Shown piece by piece: positions 10,990-23,065 of a stretch of 64,000 nucleotides of DNA. Position 1 is the first letter of the stretch. The number at the start of each line of letters is the position of its first letter. Source of the DNA: Eupeodes corollae (lineage: Eukaryota > Arthropoda > Insecta > Diptera > Syrphidae); assembly GCF_945859685.1 (NCBI RefSeq), contig NC_079149.1:19627118-19691117 (forward strand). The letters are read 5' to 3'. A program made the position numbers and the translations under genes. A model generated the notes under the pieces. It saw only the letters and a list, made by a program, of their open reading frames with translations. It was not told where the DNA came from and did not search any database.

Positions 10990-12390
10990 ATGTTTTTTTT
11001 GCGTTTATTACTGATTAACTACCCTGGACCGACGTCCTTCCAATATTTGCGAAAAGTCAATGGTACTTCATACGACTCTTTCTTCGATGCGTGTCGTGAG
11101 TTACATTTATTGGAGGATGATAACCATTGGGATCTCACACTTGCAGATGCAGCACTGAGCTCATCTCCACAACAAATTCGTCAATTATCTTCAATAATAT
11201 TGACAACGTGTTTTCCGTCTGATGCATCTGCTCTGTGGAACAAATATAAAGACTCAATGAGTGAGGATATTTTGCATCGGACTAGAATTACTAATCAAAA
11301 TCTTAATATTGAATTCTCCGCCGAAATATACAACGAGTCATTAATGCCAGGGCCAATCGCCCAGCAGTAGACATCATCAACAGCGATGTTCAACGTGAAC
11401 ACCAGTTCGATAAGACTTCTTTGGCTACTTTTGGTGCGGAAAATGAACAATTGCTTACTGCTGAACAACGAAATGTATATGATCAAATTAACGTTTCAAT
11501 TGCAGAACAACAAGGTGGATTCTTTTTTTTAGACGCTCCAGGTGGCACTGGTAAAACATTTCTTATCGCACTGATACTTGCGCGGCCACGATCTCAAAAT
11601 CATATTGCATTGGCCATTGCTTCATCAAGCATTGCAGCAACGTTACTTGATGGTGGACTGACTGCGCATTCAGCACTTAAATTACCTTTGAACGTTCATA
11701 TAAATCCCGAAGCAATGTGTAACATAAAGAAGCATTCAAGCATGGCTGATTTTTTGAGAAAATGTAAAATTATTATCTGGGATGAATGTAAAATGGCCCA
11801 CAAGCATTCGCTTGAAGCTCTCGACAGGTCCCTGAAAGATATCAAAAATAATGCTCGGCTTTTCGGTGGTGCTCTACTGCTGCTGTCTGGTAATTTCAAA
11901 CAAACATTACCAGTCATTCCACGCCCGACATATGCAGACGGAATAAACGCATATTTGAAAGAATCTTATCTATGGCCAAGTGTCACTTAATAATGCCTTA
12001 CTATTAATATGCGCGTTCGACTTCAAAATGATCCATTAGCGTCAGGATTCTCTGAACAATTGTTAGACATTGGCAACGGTAAAATTCAATTGTATGAAGA
12101 TACACAATATATTCGACTTTCAGAGAATTTTTGCAACATGGTGGCTTCCTTCAAATTCGCCTATACCATTCAAACGTGTACAATTTCCAAACCGCTTGGC
12201 ATATGCTATGACTATAAATAAGTCACAAGGCGAAACAATGACAATTTGTGGCTTAGATTTAGAAAACCCATGTTTTTCTCACGGCCAATTATATGTTGCG
12301 TGTTCCAGAGTTGGAAAACCATCGAATTTATTTATTTATACACCTCAGGGTTTATCCAAAAATATTGTACATCCAATGGCATTACGATAA
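10990..12390 (+). pseudogene. Helitron PIF1-like helicase, several frame breaks
   Basis: Three frames join in order. 10990-11370 encodes the GPTSFQYLR linker with LLEDDNHW. From about 11355 to 11990 a second frame holds the helicase core: AEQRNVYDQI, Walker A APGGTGKTF, ASSSIAATLL, Walker B IIWDEC, then LLLLSGNFKQTLPV. 12009-12140 gives NMRVRLQNDP, and a final frame to 12390 gives the C-terminal block TINKSQGETM, GLDLENPCFSHGQLYVACSR. A large part between the Walker B region and the C-terminal block is missing. The Walker residues themselves are intact. The family is PIF1/Helitron by motif; the copy is non-functional as read. Confidence 0.85.
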
Positions 12391-12852
12391 ATTAAGTTTT
12401 TGTAAATAAAAAAATATAATTTTTAAATAAAATAGTTTGAGTGTAAGCTTTTTTACCTTTAATTAAAACAAGTTGAAGATTTCATTACACATACTCACAC
12501 GCTATCGATTAGTCTAATTGTAATAAATGTACATGTAATGACGTTAGATATTGTCATAACATTTGAATAATAATTTTCATCAAAATGGTCCAGAATGTTT
12601 TAGCTTATTAAAAAGAGTTTGAAATTTTCAAATTAAAGACGTGTAGACAGGATAACGTCTGTCGGGTCTGCTAGTATATTTATATTTATTAGGAACATCC
12701 AAAATTGAGTCTCAAATAAAATTAGTAAAAATGTGTATTCCATTCAAATATCTCCAGAATAAATTGAGGAATTGACTTAAAAAATATTGCATTCTATGCT
12801 TTATTTTGTTGTTAACGTTGAATAATTGTTTAAACAAATTTAATTTGTGTTG

Positions 12853-14300
12853 TCTAATATACAAAATTCTCCTGTCTCAGTGTTAGTTGCCATACTCCTC
12901 CGAAACCACTTAACCAATTTCAATGAAATTTTGCATATACATTCAGTATACCTGAGAATAGGTTTTTATCTATTTCTTATATTCCTAAGTGCTATTGTTT
13001 AATTGCATCAACATCGTACAACGATGCAACGATCTTACGATAGTATTCAGTGAAGCTATTTACAATGAAGTATTGATTGCTATTAGGGATCTTTTGCATT
13101 ATCATTGCCAAATCTTAATGAATCTTATTTAATAGACACTAAATTGAATCTTGAACTACAATACAATTCTGTAGAAATGGCAGAGATTTTTGCTCGCAAT
13201 GTCGCAATAATCAATGAAGAACAAAGATCCATTTATGACCACATCAGGCTCGCAGTTTCCGCATTAGAAGGTGGATTCCTTTTTTGGATGCTCCAGGTAG
13301 AACTGGCAAAACATTCCATATTTCGATAATTCTTGCTTAAATATACGATCTAATAATGGCATAGCATTGGCTATACCATTGGTGCAATATAAAGAAAATC
13401 ATCCATGGCCACTGTGCTGAAACAGTGTAAAATTATCATCTGGGATGAATGCACTACGGCACACACACATTTGCTTCAGGCGTTGAACCGGACATTGTAA
13501 GATATGACAAAACAATGACAGACTCTTTGGCGGCACTCTGTTACTCCTTTCATGTGTTTTCACACACTTTCCGTAATTTTGCGTTCAACGTACGCTGATG
13601 AGATCAACTCGTGCTTAAAATCATCGCCATTAAGGCGTAATGTTGAAAAAGGACAACTGAAAGTAAATATGCGTGTTCAAATGCTTCAGCATCCATCCCT
13701 TGAAACGTTCTCAAAACAACTATTAGATATAACCGACGGAAAAGTTACTACAGATGAAACTGGATGCATACAACTGCACGATAAATGATTGAAAAAATGC
13801 TCTCATTGACCAGATATTTCCCGACACTGACAATATACAAATTATAAGTGGCCGGCAGTAAGAGCAATTTTGCAGCAAAAAACGTGAAATTCATACAAAT
13901 CTATTGTTACAGTTTGTGATGCTACCAAAGCTGTTAATTATCCAACTGAATTTGTAAACCCATTGGATTTACCAGGCATGCAACAGTATAATTTACAACT
14001 AAATGTTGTTGCAACGGCACGCGAAATGAAAAAATTAATGAAAAATTTAATCGCAGCCATTATTCTAAATTTTATTATACCCACAGATGTGCCAATTCAA
14101 TTCATACGCCTTCAATTTCCAATTAGATTCGCATTTGCAATGATTATTAATAAGTCTCAAAGCCAAACGATGTGTGTCTGCGGCTTAGATTTAAGCACTT
14201 CATGTTTTTCACACAGACAACTATGAGTGACGTGGTCTTCTAGCAAAATATTCTCTAAAATTTATTTTTATGACAAAACAACGTTTGTCCGGTCAGCTAG
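12853..14300 (+). mobile_element. Helitron, second older copy with both ends
   Basis: The 5' end TCTAATATACAAAATTCTCC (12853) and the leader CATACTCCTCCGAAACCAC are typical of insect Helitron starts. The 3' end has a 6-bp stem, GACAAA (14272-14277) and TTTGTC (14284-14289), then CTAG (14297-14300) and T. The last 19 bases differ from the Helitron ending at 12674 by only a few substitutions, so the two belong to one family and lie about 180 bp apart head to tail. The coding part is more decayed than in the first copy. Confidence 0.8.
13030..14226 (+). pseudogene. Helitron helicase relic
   Basis: Scattered frames keep helicase blocks in order: EEQRSIYDHI with a Walker A region that reads DAPGRTGKTF only after a frame change near 13290 (second Gly replaced by Arg), then IIWDEC (Walker B, about 13435), a Y-A-D-E-I-N-S block (13590), MRVQML (13670) and the C-terminal block IINKSQSQT-C-GLDL-CFSH (14140-14215). 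Several stops and deletions interrupt it. There is no remaining Rep domain that I can recognise. Confidence 0.75.
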
Positions 14301-14679
14301 TATTTTATAAGTAATAAGTAATACAAATTTTCAAAAAATGGTGCTAAAATTAAAAAAAAATGGTTTTCAACTAAAAATGTTGGAAGCAAAAACAGATTCA
14401 TAAAAGTTATTTTATTATGTGGAAAATATTATCGTTAACTTTTATTTATTTTTTTAGAAAAATTCAACAAAAAATTAATAAAATGATTTTGACTGAAGTA
14501 TTTGATATCTTTTATATCGCCCTTTTTTATTTTTCACTTTTAAATTCATTAATTTCAAACTAATTTGGTCACTCAGCTGGCTTTCATAACAAACAAAATC
14601 TTTTTTTTTAAAAACCTTCCAGGTAAGGGAAAAAATTTCCTTTAAATTTGTTTAATTTTCGAATGAAGTCAAGTTACTT

Positions 14680-15135
14680 TCCAATAGAATGGAAAAAGGC
14701 TAAAATTATTTTAATTTTTAAACATAGACAAATCGTTATTTATCCTCTAAGCTATCACCCTATACGCTTCCTAAGTTCTGTGTTTTGAAACAAATCTGCC
14801 TCCTAGATAATTCAGATTTCGAGCTTACCATCATATCAATCAAATAACTAACATTTTTAAAACAAATTTAACCAATGGTAAAAGGACTGAAATGATTTTA
14901 CTTGACATTGAAAGAGCATTTGATTCGGTCTAGCATAACAAACTCTTCCACAAAACTTTAGAAGCTTAATTTTTCTATTGTACATAATACAAATATTGAA
15001 GTAATTTCTGTCATCAAACCTTTAGTTGTATTTATTAACAAAAGTATTTTGGAAATGTTTGTGTGTACTGCAGGCGTGCCTCAAGGATCCGTTCATGGCC
15101 CAACACTCTATTCAACACTGAATTAAAAACGCGAC
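14680..15135 (+). pseudogene. Jockey-like reverse transcriptase relic
   Basis: Reading through stops and shifts gives a reverse transcriptase order: P-I-E-W-K-K-A-K-I (14685), Y-H-P-I-R-F-L-S-S (14755), L-L-D-I-E-R-A-F-D-S-V (14900, first catalytic Asp block), then a Trp codon changed to TAG before HNKLF, and GVPQGSVHGPTL (15072). The YADD block is not found. The piece is about 450 bp and has no visible ends. It differs from the R1/I-group relics by the IERAFDSVWHN-type palm block. Confidence 0.7.
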
Positions 15136-16178
15136 TCAATTTGTAAACAAATAAAGTCTTATTTATAAAAAAATCAATTTGTTTGAACAAGACTGATTCT
15201 TACAGATCTGGTTTGCATACGTATATAATTGAATTTGTTAAAAATTGTATACAGATTGAAGTTTAGCTTTTGACTACACTCCACCCCCTCTCTTAACATC
15301 TAAAATCCTCCCAAAAACACCACTAACTTTTACTTCAATTTTTTATTTCATTTTAGAAGTTTTTAAGAATAACAAAATATTTAACTTGCAAATTAAAAAA
15401 ATAAATAGTTACTATCTGTCAGACATAGCTCTAGAATTACCTTTTTCATGTTCCTTTATCCGAGCTTATTAGGTCGATATATTAAGAGTCATTATGTGAT
15501 ACAAGTATAAACACAAAATAAAGTGACCATTAAAAAGCCATAAATATCCTCTTATTAATACATCCTAAGACGAATCAAATTCACAATAAGCCTCACAAAA
15601 GACATAAGACAGATGGTTAAAGAATTAAGAACATACAAAATACCATCATCTCCGGACCATATGACACCATGTATCACAGACTTTCTTATATTCTCACTCG
15701 GTTTTAGCCTTTTTGTATATTCACACCCAAGAACACAAAAAAAACTTGACATCCTTCAGCCAACAACATATTCCACACAAAGTACCTCCCGAAAAATCTC
15801 ATTAATTTTAATTGATTCATCTCACAGAGCTTATATTCACATCTTTTATATGGCCTGGCCTGGCTTGGCTACTGCTTAAATACTAGGGCTTCAGATTTTT
15901 CATAAGAAAAGCTCCAAGCACATCATATTACTCCTATAGTCTTATGTTCATATATACATATAGAAAATGCTATAAAGAAGAATACAGCCTTTCAATTAAA
16001 CTTAACTCAATAAAGTTAGAGCCTGAAATGAAACATAAACCTTCATCATTTTTCTTAATTTATAAAAAGACTCACATACATATATTATTTTGTTTTTGTA
16101 AACATATGGAATTAGCGTGATATGCCTTTCTTATTTGCCAGTCTTATTTTTATCTTCTTAATTTCTATCTCATTTCAG
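15136..16178. other. AT-rich non-coding stretch
   Basis: About 1 kb without recognisable coding or terminal repeats. Short frames on both strands at 15555-15879 overlap each other and show no domain. Confidence 0.45.
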
Positions 16179-16279
16179 GATCAAGATCATCATCTACATC
16201 GCATCTTCATCGCATCTTCAACTCGTCCTTCAGCTCATTCGGTGTCGGTGATACCTTAAGCCTCCTGTGTACTTCTTAA
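16179..16279 (+). other. Candidate exon after a strong splice acceptor
   Basis: A long pyrimidine tract (TTATTTTTATCTTCTTAATT and onwards) ends in CAG at 16176-16178. The next ~110 bases are clearly less AT-rich than their surroundings. One frame is open from 16181 to a TAA at 16277, serine-rich at its start with a core F-N-S-S-F-S-S-F-G-V-G-D. There is no convincing donor downstream, so it could be a 5'-UTR exon, a last exon or chance. No homology is recognised. Confidence 0.25.
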
Positions 16280-16952
16280 AGTACCTTATTGGATATACAA
16301 TACACCATGTGTGCTTCTGGCAAAAGAAAAGAAAAGAATTCAGGACAAATCAGATTTCCGGATGAGTAATTCATATCATGCACGCAAATCAAATTCACAT
16401 CACATCTCACCACAGACTTACACCAACAACAACTGATTATATCTTTTGACTAAGTGTACAAGTTGTTCAAGTTCAAAGCAACAAAGGCAATAAAACCGCA
16501 TCGAATATAAACGTGTGGCGTGGCGGGCCTTCTCAAAGTACCTTTTTCATGAGGGTAGAATTTTGAAAAGCTGGGGGTTTTGTTTTTGAAAACTTCTAAA
16601 ATTGCTTTCGTGCTGTTGATGAGAAAACAGGATGCATCTTATTAACCCCTAATTATGGTGTTTTCTTTTTGGTTGCGGCGTGAAACAAACCAAAGTGTAA
16701 AAGAAGAAAGCTTTAAGCGTAAAAAGGCTGCTTAATTAATCAAAAGATTTTGGTTTTGATTTAATTTTTGTTTTATTTTGAAAAAAAGTGTTTTTTGTTT
16801 TAAATTCAAAACACAAAACACGATAGAAAAAGAGTTAATACAAAAATATACATAATTTTATTTTGTTTAAATTTTTTGGTTTGTATATTTGTTTTTGGGA
16901 ATAAAATTGAAAAAAAAAAATAAGAAAATTGTTTAAAGAAAAAGTGTTGTAA

Positions 16953-17105
16953 AAATCATTCAAAGTGTTTTGTGGATGTATTTTGTTTGGAAAGGGGCCC
17001 GACAACAACAATACGGAGGGCCTCAGGAGTGCATTGGCCCGTCTTCGCAACAGAACGGGCCCCTCACTCCCATCCACTAACCCTTCCAATGGACAACCCC
17101 AAAAT
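16953..17105 (+). other. Candidate host exon ending at a consensus splice donor
   Basis: The block 16990-17105 is GC-rich beside AT-rich DNA and ends exactly at AAAAT|GTAAGT (donor GT at 17106-17107). One frame is open for 51 codons from a TAA at 16950 to the donor and includes GPDNNNTEGLRSALARLRNR followed by a Ser/Pro/Asn stretch; it has no ATG. Alternatively this is a 5' UTR: a 34-codon upstream frame starts at 16976 and stops at 17080, and an ATG at 17089 would give only M-D-N-P-K before the donor. The preceding 500 bp are rich in AAAGTG-like runs, as in fly leaders. The gene is not recognised. Confidence 0.35.
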
Positions 17106-17111
17106 GTAAGT

Positions 17112-18849
17112 ATTCTTTATTTGTTAAAATAACACAACGTTTATTTATTAAATTCAATATTTTGAAAAAATTTCTAACTATGCATCAACAATGCTGCTAA
17201 TTTTTGTATCGCCTTATACCTTTATGTAGATCAAAATTTGATATAAAAATGTTTTTGGGTTTTCATCAAAGCAGCTTAAAATTCTTAAAAATATTTGTTT
17301 GACCAGAATGTTTGGATTTGCAAAATTTACAAATTGAATTCAAAGCTTATTTTGATTTTTTAACAATTTATTTTTATTATCAGATTCAAATTTTAAATTT
17401 TATGCCTGTGTCAAGTCTAGAACACGTTTCAACTTATTTAGAGAAAACTTCTCAATAAATACTTCATTTATTAATACATACATTTTTGTAAATGTTTCCT
17501 TGTGATATTTTTTGAAAATTTTCAGAAATGAAATGCTTTTCTATATAAGCTTTAAATTGATTCTAGATACACTTTCCAGTACATCTACTATGTTACGACT
17601 TATCTTATTTTAATAACAAGAGCGACGGGCGATATGTACATATTTTAGAGCTAAAATCAAATTATTTATCTTTCTAAAATACAATCATTACAGTCAAGGA
17701 AAAAACCGGCCGTTATGCATATCAACAACGAGTTATTTCTTTGCTAACTGATGAATCAAAAATTTAGTTTTACTATAAAAATTAAATCCAATATGCTGAC
17801 AGGCTTTCGAACTTGAAATGTCGTTGACAGCAAACATAGATTTGGATAGAATTCTGAACCCTAATAAAACATACAAAAAAAATGTCAAAACTGGTAATTT
17901 ATCGTAAATAGAATTTTATTTATATATTTTCAACGTTGTGTCAGGTACAAAAAAATATTCAAATTTTTGAGGTTTTGGCTTAAGGTGAAGATGGAAATAC
18001 TGCTGGCTTTTTAAAAACATATTGAATACGAATTTTTTCAAGTTTTACATTATTTTGGTAATAACATGCTTAGTTTTTCATAGGAACACAGTATTTCGGT
18101 ATCAATAGAATTTCTATTGTGGTGTTTCAGCTTAACAGACCTACAAACATTTAAGAACCGAGTAAAATTCGACAACGTAATAGATTTTTGAAGTCAAAAT
18201 AAGGTTTGGAGTCCACTTTGGCACATCTTGTATTTTAAACTTCAAATAAGAAGTTAATATAATTGTTCCGAATTATGGAATTGAAAACTTTTCAAAACGT
18301 CTTATGGTCTCTTAAATGAGGACCAAAATCACAGAAAAATAAATACGTAAATCTTAAGAAATTTTTACTAAAAACATTTATTTCCGATTTGTATATTTTA
18401 ACAATAACTTAAAAACAAAATCTGCCAAAAATATTACTTACGAAAGTTAATCATTGATTTTAATCTTTCGAAAGAAAACTGTTATTGATTTCAAAATGGT
18501 TGCATCCTATACAAAATATAGCTCTACACGTTTAGTTAATTTAAAATAAAAATCCAATTAACATTTTTACTATACAAAAATCAAAACCCTTTAACAATTA
18601 GTTCTTGTAAAAATTGATTTATTAAAACATTTTTTCATTTTCTACAAAATGTTGTTTTCGAAAGTTTGAGAAACTTTTAGAATAAAATAATTGACAGTAT
18701 CTTACAGAAAATTAAAACTTGAAGCGAAAAATACTAAAAGTCAATAACGAAAGAATTTCGGTACTGAATTATGATTATTCTGACATTTCTTGACGAAGTT
18801 TTGAAATGAAGTAAAACTTGATCTAGTAATTCTTGGTTTAATTTTCTTT
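17112..18849. other. AT-rich stretch, possibly intron
   Basis: About 1.7 kb of AT-rich sequence with no coding frame of note and no repeat end that I can pair. If the donor at 17106 is real this would be intronic. Confidence 0.4.
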
Positions 18850-20451
18850 CAGGGCCGGATTTAGAGGTCCAGAGTCCTCGGGCCAATAAATGAGCGGAGG
18901 CCCCGTCGCCCTAAATTATTTTTAAAATAAAGTAAACAATTTTTTTCACTCGAGTTTTTGAATTAATAAATTATTGTGAAACCAAGCAAATTCCTTTAGT
19001 AAATATAAACGGAAAAAAGAATTATCTGAAATTAACGAACAGAACCCTTCGATCTTTTTTCGCCAAAAAATCGTTGATGATTTTGTTAAAATCCAGTTCT
19101 CGGAGTAAATCGCTTTCAATGTTCAGGAGAGAGAGAGCTTCGATAGACAGTTTTGTCTCATCGTGGTTCGAATCCCTTTTTTTTATAATTTGCATTTTTG
19201 AAAATAAGCGTAATGCAATTTGTTGCCATCATAACCAAATACATTCTCAATGCAATTTCGAGGTTCGGAAATGTAGCTCTGAAATTTTGATTTTCGATAA
19301 TTTGGTAGTACAATAGTTCCGGCGATTGTTCTGTTCCACAGTCCATTTCCTTTTTGTATGAATCTATCAAAGACACAAATTGAACCAACTCATTACCAAG
19401 ACTAGGCTCTAAATCATCCGGATACACTTTCACCCATGCCTCTGCTGCAGCGTGCAAATTTTCAGCATTCATCTTCTCGATGTGATTCAGGAATCCAAGT
19501 CTTGAACGTACAGCTTCATAGGCATGCAATTTTTCAGTGAGAGAAACGGATAACTGGTCAAACATTAGGGTGAAGGTGGATACTTTGTATTTTTACTTGG
19601 GTGACAGATTTGCGTCTAGTGGTTTCAAGTAATCGAGCGGATTCAACCTCACATTTCTCTTTCTGGTGCGGGTGTGTGATTGTTCATATTCATCAGTTTG
19701 GGATATTTGTTGGCTGCTTCCTCGTACTTATCACAAGATATCGTTCCAAAATGTTGTAAACAAAGCGGTATCGAGACAAAAAAAAGAGGCGTTGCTTCAT
19801 TCCTCACGATATCTTTTTGCTCTTTATTGGCCTATATGCTGCTTAGAGCTTCTTTGATTTCCGAATAGCCGTTGGCTAAAGCTTTCGTAGCTTCAGCTCG
19901 ACAAGACCAACGAGTGTCGCTGAGCTCTTTCAATACTAAGAACTGGCCGCTTTTCTTCTCCGATATTTTCTCAATCAGAATTCGGTTCCGCTCTGTACTG
20001 GCTGTGAAAAACGTGTACAAATTCTGCACGAAATCAAAGAATTGAACAGCCGATGGACAAGAGTTAGAAATGCCTTTCCCACTAAATTTAGAGAATGACC
20101 ACAATAAGGTACGAACACCGATAAATGATTTTTCTCTCAAATAAGAGCCTCCCCTTGTGCTTGGCACTCATGTTTGCAGCATTGTCTTTTTAATTTTATA
20201 TTTCACTGATTATCTGATTAGAGTGAACAAATATAGATCAATGATTTCTGTTATTTAAGATTAATATAATATAATAATCATGTATATATAAAGTACTGTA
20301 AGCTATAAGTAAAGGTAAAAGACCAACAAAAAAAAATACATATCAAAGGGAAATATGTTTACTAGTTCTCCGAAGTCTCTATTGTGGGGGCCCCCAGTTT
20401 GTGAGGGTCACTGGGCTTCCGCCCCCGTTGCCAAATCTCAATCCGACCCTG
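18850..20451 (-). mobile_element. hAT transposon, internally deleted
   Basis: Terminal inverted repeats CAGGGCCGGATT (18850-18861) and AATCCGACCCTG (20440-20451) match with one difference. The flanking 8-mers TTTTCTTT and CTTACTTT agree at six of eight positions, fitting a decayed hAT target duplication. Minus-strand frames inside encode parts of a hAT transposase. At 1.6 kb it is shorter than a typical autonomous hAT, and the N-terminal zinc-finger part was not found. Confidence 0.8.
19158..20167 (-). pseudogene. hAT transposase (ZMYM1-like), frameshifted
   Basis: On the minus strand, 20167-19832 encodes about 111 codons with VQFFDFVQNLYTFF and L-S-D-T-R-W-S-C-R-A-E-A, a conserved hAT block. 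A frame change then leads to 19565-19158 with L-E-I-A-L-R-M-Y-L-V-M-M-A-T-N-C, the start of the C-terminal dimerisation region, which degenerates before the usual GERSFS motif. The protein resembles zinc finger MYM-type 1-like transposase derivatives. Nothing suggests a domesticated gene, since both the frame and the C-terminus are broken. Confidence 0.75.
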
Positions 20452-21634
20452 CTTACTTTCATCGAAAAGTGGTTTGAACTCGTACGTTTTTTCACATCTT
20501 ATCATTTGTGTAAACTTTGGTTAAAAATCATTTTGGAGTTCCAGAAATTTTCGATCTGTGTTCCATAGGGTTTTTTTTGCTATTTTCGTAGCACCCCGTA
20601 GCTAGTTATGTCGCAAAATTCTAACATTTTACGAATAAAATTAAAAACATTTGTCAGTTTTCGTTTAAGTGGTCATTTATTTTAGGATTAAGTTTTGATA
20701 TTCTTTCTTTTTTTTAAATAAAGATTGTGTTGTTGTGTTTAAAAGGATTATTCTTTTTTGATAATTGAACATCTTAAGTTGAATGAGAATCAAAATAAAT
20801 TGGTTTCGATTTCGTTTTTCCACTGTTTTTTGAAAACTGGAACAATTAAATCTCTAGAATAATATTTGAAACATGCAATTCAAATAATAGAAACTATTAT
20901 GTTACAAAATTTCATGAAATATATTGTTTATTAGATTCAGCCAAAAGATCATTGTCTACATAAAAAAGACAACAATATCGATAAAAGTTAAGTATTTTTC
21001 AATGTTTCCCAGATGCAAATAATGTCATGCGTCATGTTTTCTCTTAACATGTTGTCCGTCGGAATATTGACTATTTTATATTGCATGTTATTTCTCGATA
21101 TAATTTTAATAACTCTTATATCTATTTGTGCAGACTCAAAACTTTTAGCCAAATTTTAAATACACACTTTCAAAGCAAAGCATTTCATGTTATGCAGCTT
21201 TGATTCATGACTTTTTGGGAAACCTTTGTATGTATTTTCTATAAATATTTTCTTATTGCACATAAAATGCCCTTGTGGCTGAAATTAAATCCATAACCCG
21301 AATGAATCTATAAATTAAACCTTTGAAAGAAGTAAAAAATTGCTAAACCGAGTTCTTATATCCTAGGCCCCCAAATGTGAGGGTCTAATAAATTGAAGTG
21401 TTATCTCAAACTGATATCTAAATCAAAGTTTTTATGCTTAAGAACCAAGTCGTGAATTGCCAAATAAAAAAATTCACTAAACTTAGAGAAACTTTAAAAG
21501 CTCACACATTCCCCTTCGATAGTTTTTTTAAATGCCTTGAGGTCAATGAAATCTCCATATTTTAAATATTTTGGCTTGGCATTAAGCTGGGAACACCACT
21601 GGTTTCGGGGCTAAGTAACAAAAAAAGTCCATAT
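20452..21634. other. AT-rich non-coding stretch
   Basis: About 1.2 kb between the hAT element and a family Z copy. No coding or structural signal was found. Confidence 0.45.
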
Positions 21635-23065
21635 TAAGTTTTGGCAATCTAATAAGCTTTGACTCATAATAAAAAATAAAAAGAGACTGGGATGCAACCC
21701 ACACGGATAACTTCCCATCCCGCCGTCTATTTGTCTTGCTTTAAAGTTTGCAGGTTTACGTGTTGGGTTAAAAAAGTTGTTAGTTGAATTATTCTTACAA
21801 ATTTTTAAATTACCAACAATATTTCTAAAATAAAGAAATAGTTCACTTTGAAAATATTGATTTGTTAAATAGATTTGTAGTCGAAAAAAATGTAACGTAA
21901 AAAACATAATGTAAGAATGTAGCATTTCTTAATTGTTTACTAAATTTGCGTACTATTTTTTGTAGATTTTATTTTTTATGTAAAAACGGACTGTTGGATT
22001 TTTATAAAAAAAAAAAACTACTGAATATCGAAAACAATATTTTTTGTGAAATAAAAAGAGTTTGAAGACAATATTTTTAATTTTTGTAAAGCTATTTGAG
22101 TCGAAAGTACATATTTACCAAGTCTTAGCATTGTTTTGTTTTTCTGTTAGGGTTTTATTTTTTGTAATAAAAAATGTTAATTAGATTTTCCTCAAAATTT
22201 TACTGAGTGTTGACAACAGTCTTTTTAAAAGAAAAACGTAGTCTAAAGCCAATTTCTCAAAGTTTTGAAATTTGAGTCGAAAATCAATTTTTATTTTTTG
22301 TCAAGAAACTGTGAAATCGATTTTTCTCAAAATTTTTCGAAATGTTGAAAACAATATTTCTCATAAGCAAAAATTATTTGGAAGTCATAATCTCCAATTT
22401 TTGAAAAGATATTTGAGTGGAAAATCAATTTATACGAACTTTGAGTAATGTTTTTTAAATTTTTATTTTTTATAAAAAAACCGTCAATTCGATTTTTCTC
22501 AAAATTTTACCAGATGTTAAAAACTTTATTTTTCGTTGCACAAAATTGTTTTATAGATAAAATAGTTTTTATTAGTAAAATTTTCGACGTCACAATTTTT
22601 TTTTTTAATTTTGATTTGTAAAAAAAAAGTTAATTGAATTTTTATCAAAAAATATACTTGTTTTGTATCACGTTACAATATATTACATACAATTTAATTC
22701 AAGTCTTTAGCGTTTTTGGTTCAGAAGATATTAACGGTTAACAAAAATGCTCACCTTTTTTTAAACTAATGTGGTAACAATACCGCAGACGCAATTTTCT
22801 TGAAAGGCCTTTCTGCATATTTCTGCCTTATTATCTGTATAACAAAATTTATTTGAAGTCTATGTCTCTTCTGGTTCTTGAGCTATGGACGACGAAAAAA
22901 ACGTCGCAAGCGTACTGACGTACGAACGTATGTATGTATATACGCACCCACAGGCATTTTTTTAAAAATCTTTTGTTTCGACTATAGGGACCTTGAAACG
23001 TCGAAAAATGTCAAAATTTTCAATTTGACAAATCGTATCCATTACAATAACTTCCTATGGTTCTT
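21635..23065 (+). repeat. Dispersed repeat family Z, longest plus-strand copy
   Basis: The left end contains GACTGGGATGCAACCCACAC, ATAACTTCCCATCCC and TTGTCTTGC. The right end contains the GTCGAAAAATGTCAAAATTT block, GACAAATCG and ATTACAATAACTTCCTATGG. The middle (about 22000-22600) consists of diverged tandem units, each with ATTTGAGT[C/G]GAAA then TCAAAATTTT; unit starts at 22094, 22270 and 22411 are 176 and 141 bp apart. A CG-rich patch with ACGT repeats lies at 22890-22950. No protein is encoded. It could be a non-autonomous transposon; class is unknown. Confidence 0.7.

Larger units (their letters stand above)
9940..12674 (+). mobile_element. Helitron, internally deleted copy with 3' terminus
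   Basis: The body encodes remnants of a Rep nuclease and a PIF1-like helicase in Helitron order. The 3' end is clear: GACAG (12646-12650) pairs with CTGTC (12659-12663) as a hairpin, then seven bases, then CTAG (12671-12674) followed by T, the usual rolling-circle terminus and insertion context. The 5' end is not exact. Sequence near 9950-10060 (ACTGGACCGATTTTGATGAA and neighbours) matches the leader of the second Helitron at 12853. Compared with a full element, large blocks are missing before the Rep core, between Rep and helicase, and inside the helicase. Confidence 0.85.

Noticed and set aside
15555..15879. Overlapping frames on both strands (65 and 88 codons)
   Set aside because: No domain, no coding bias visible, and they overlap each other antisense.
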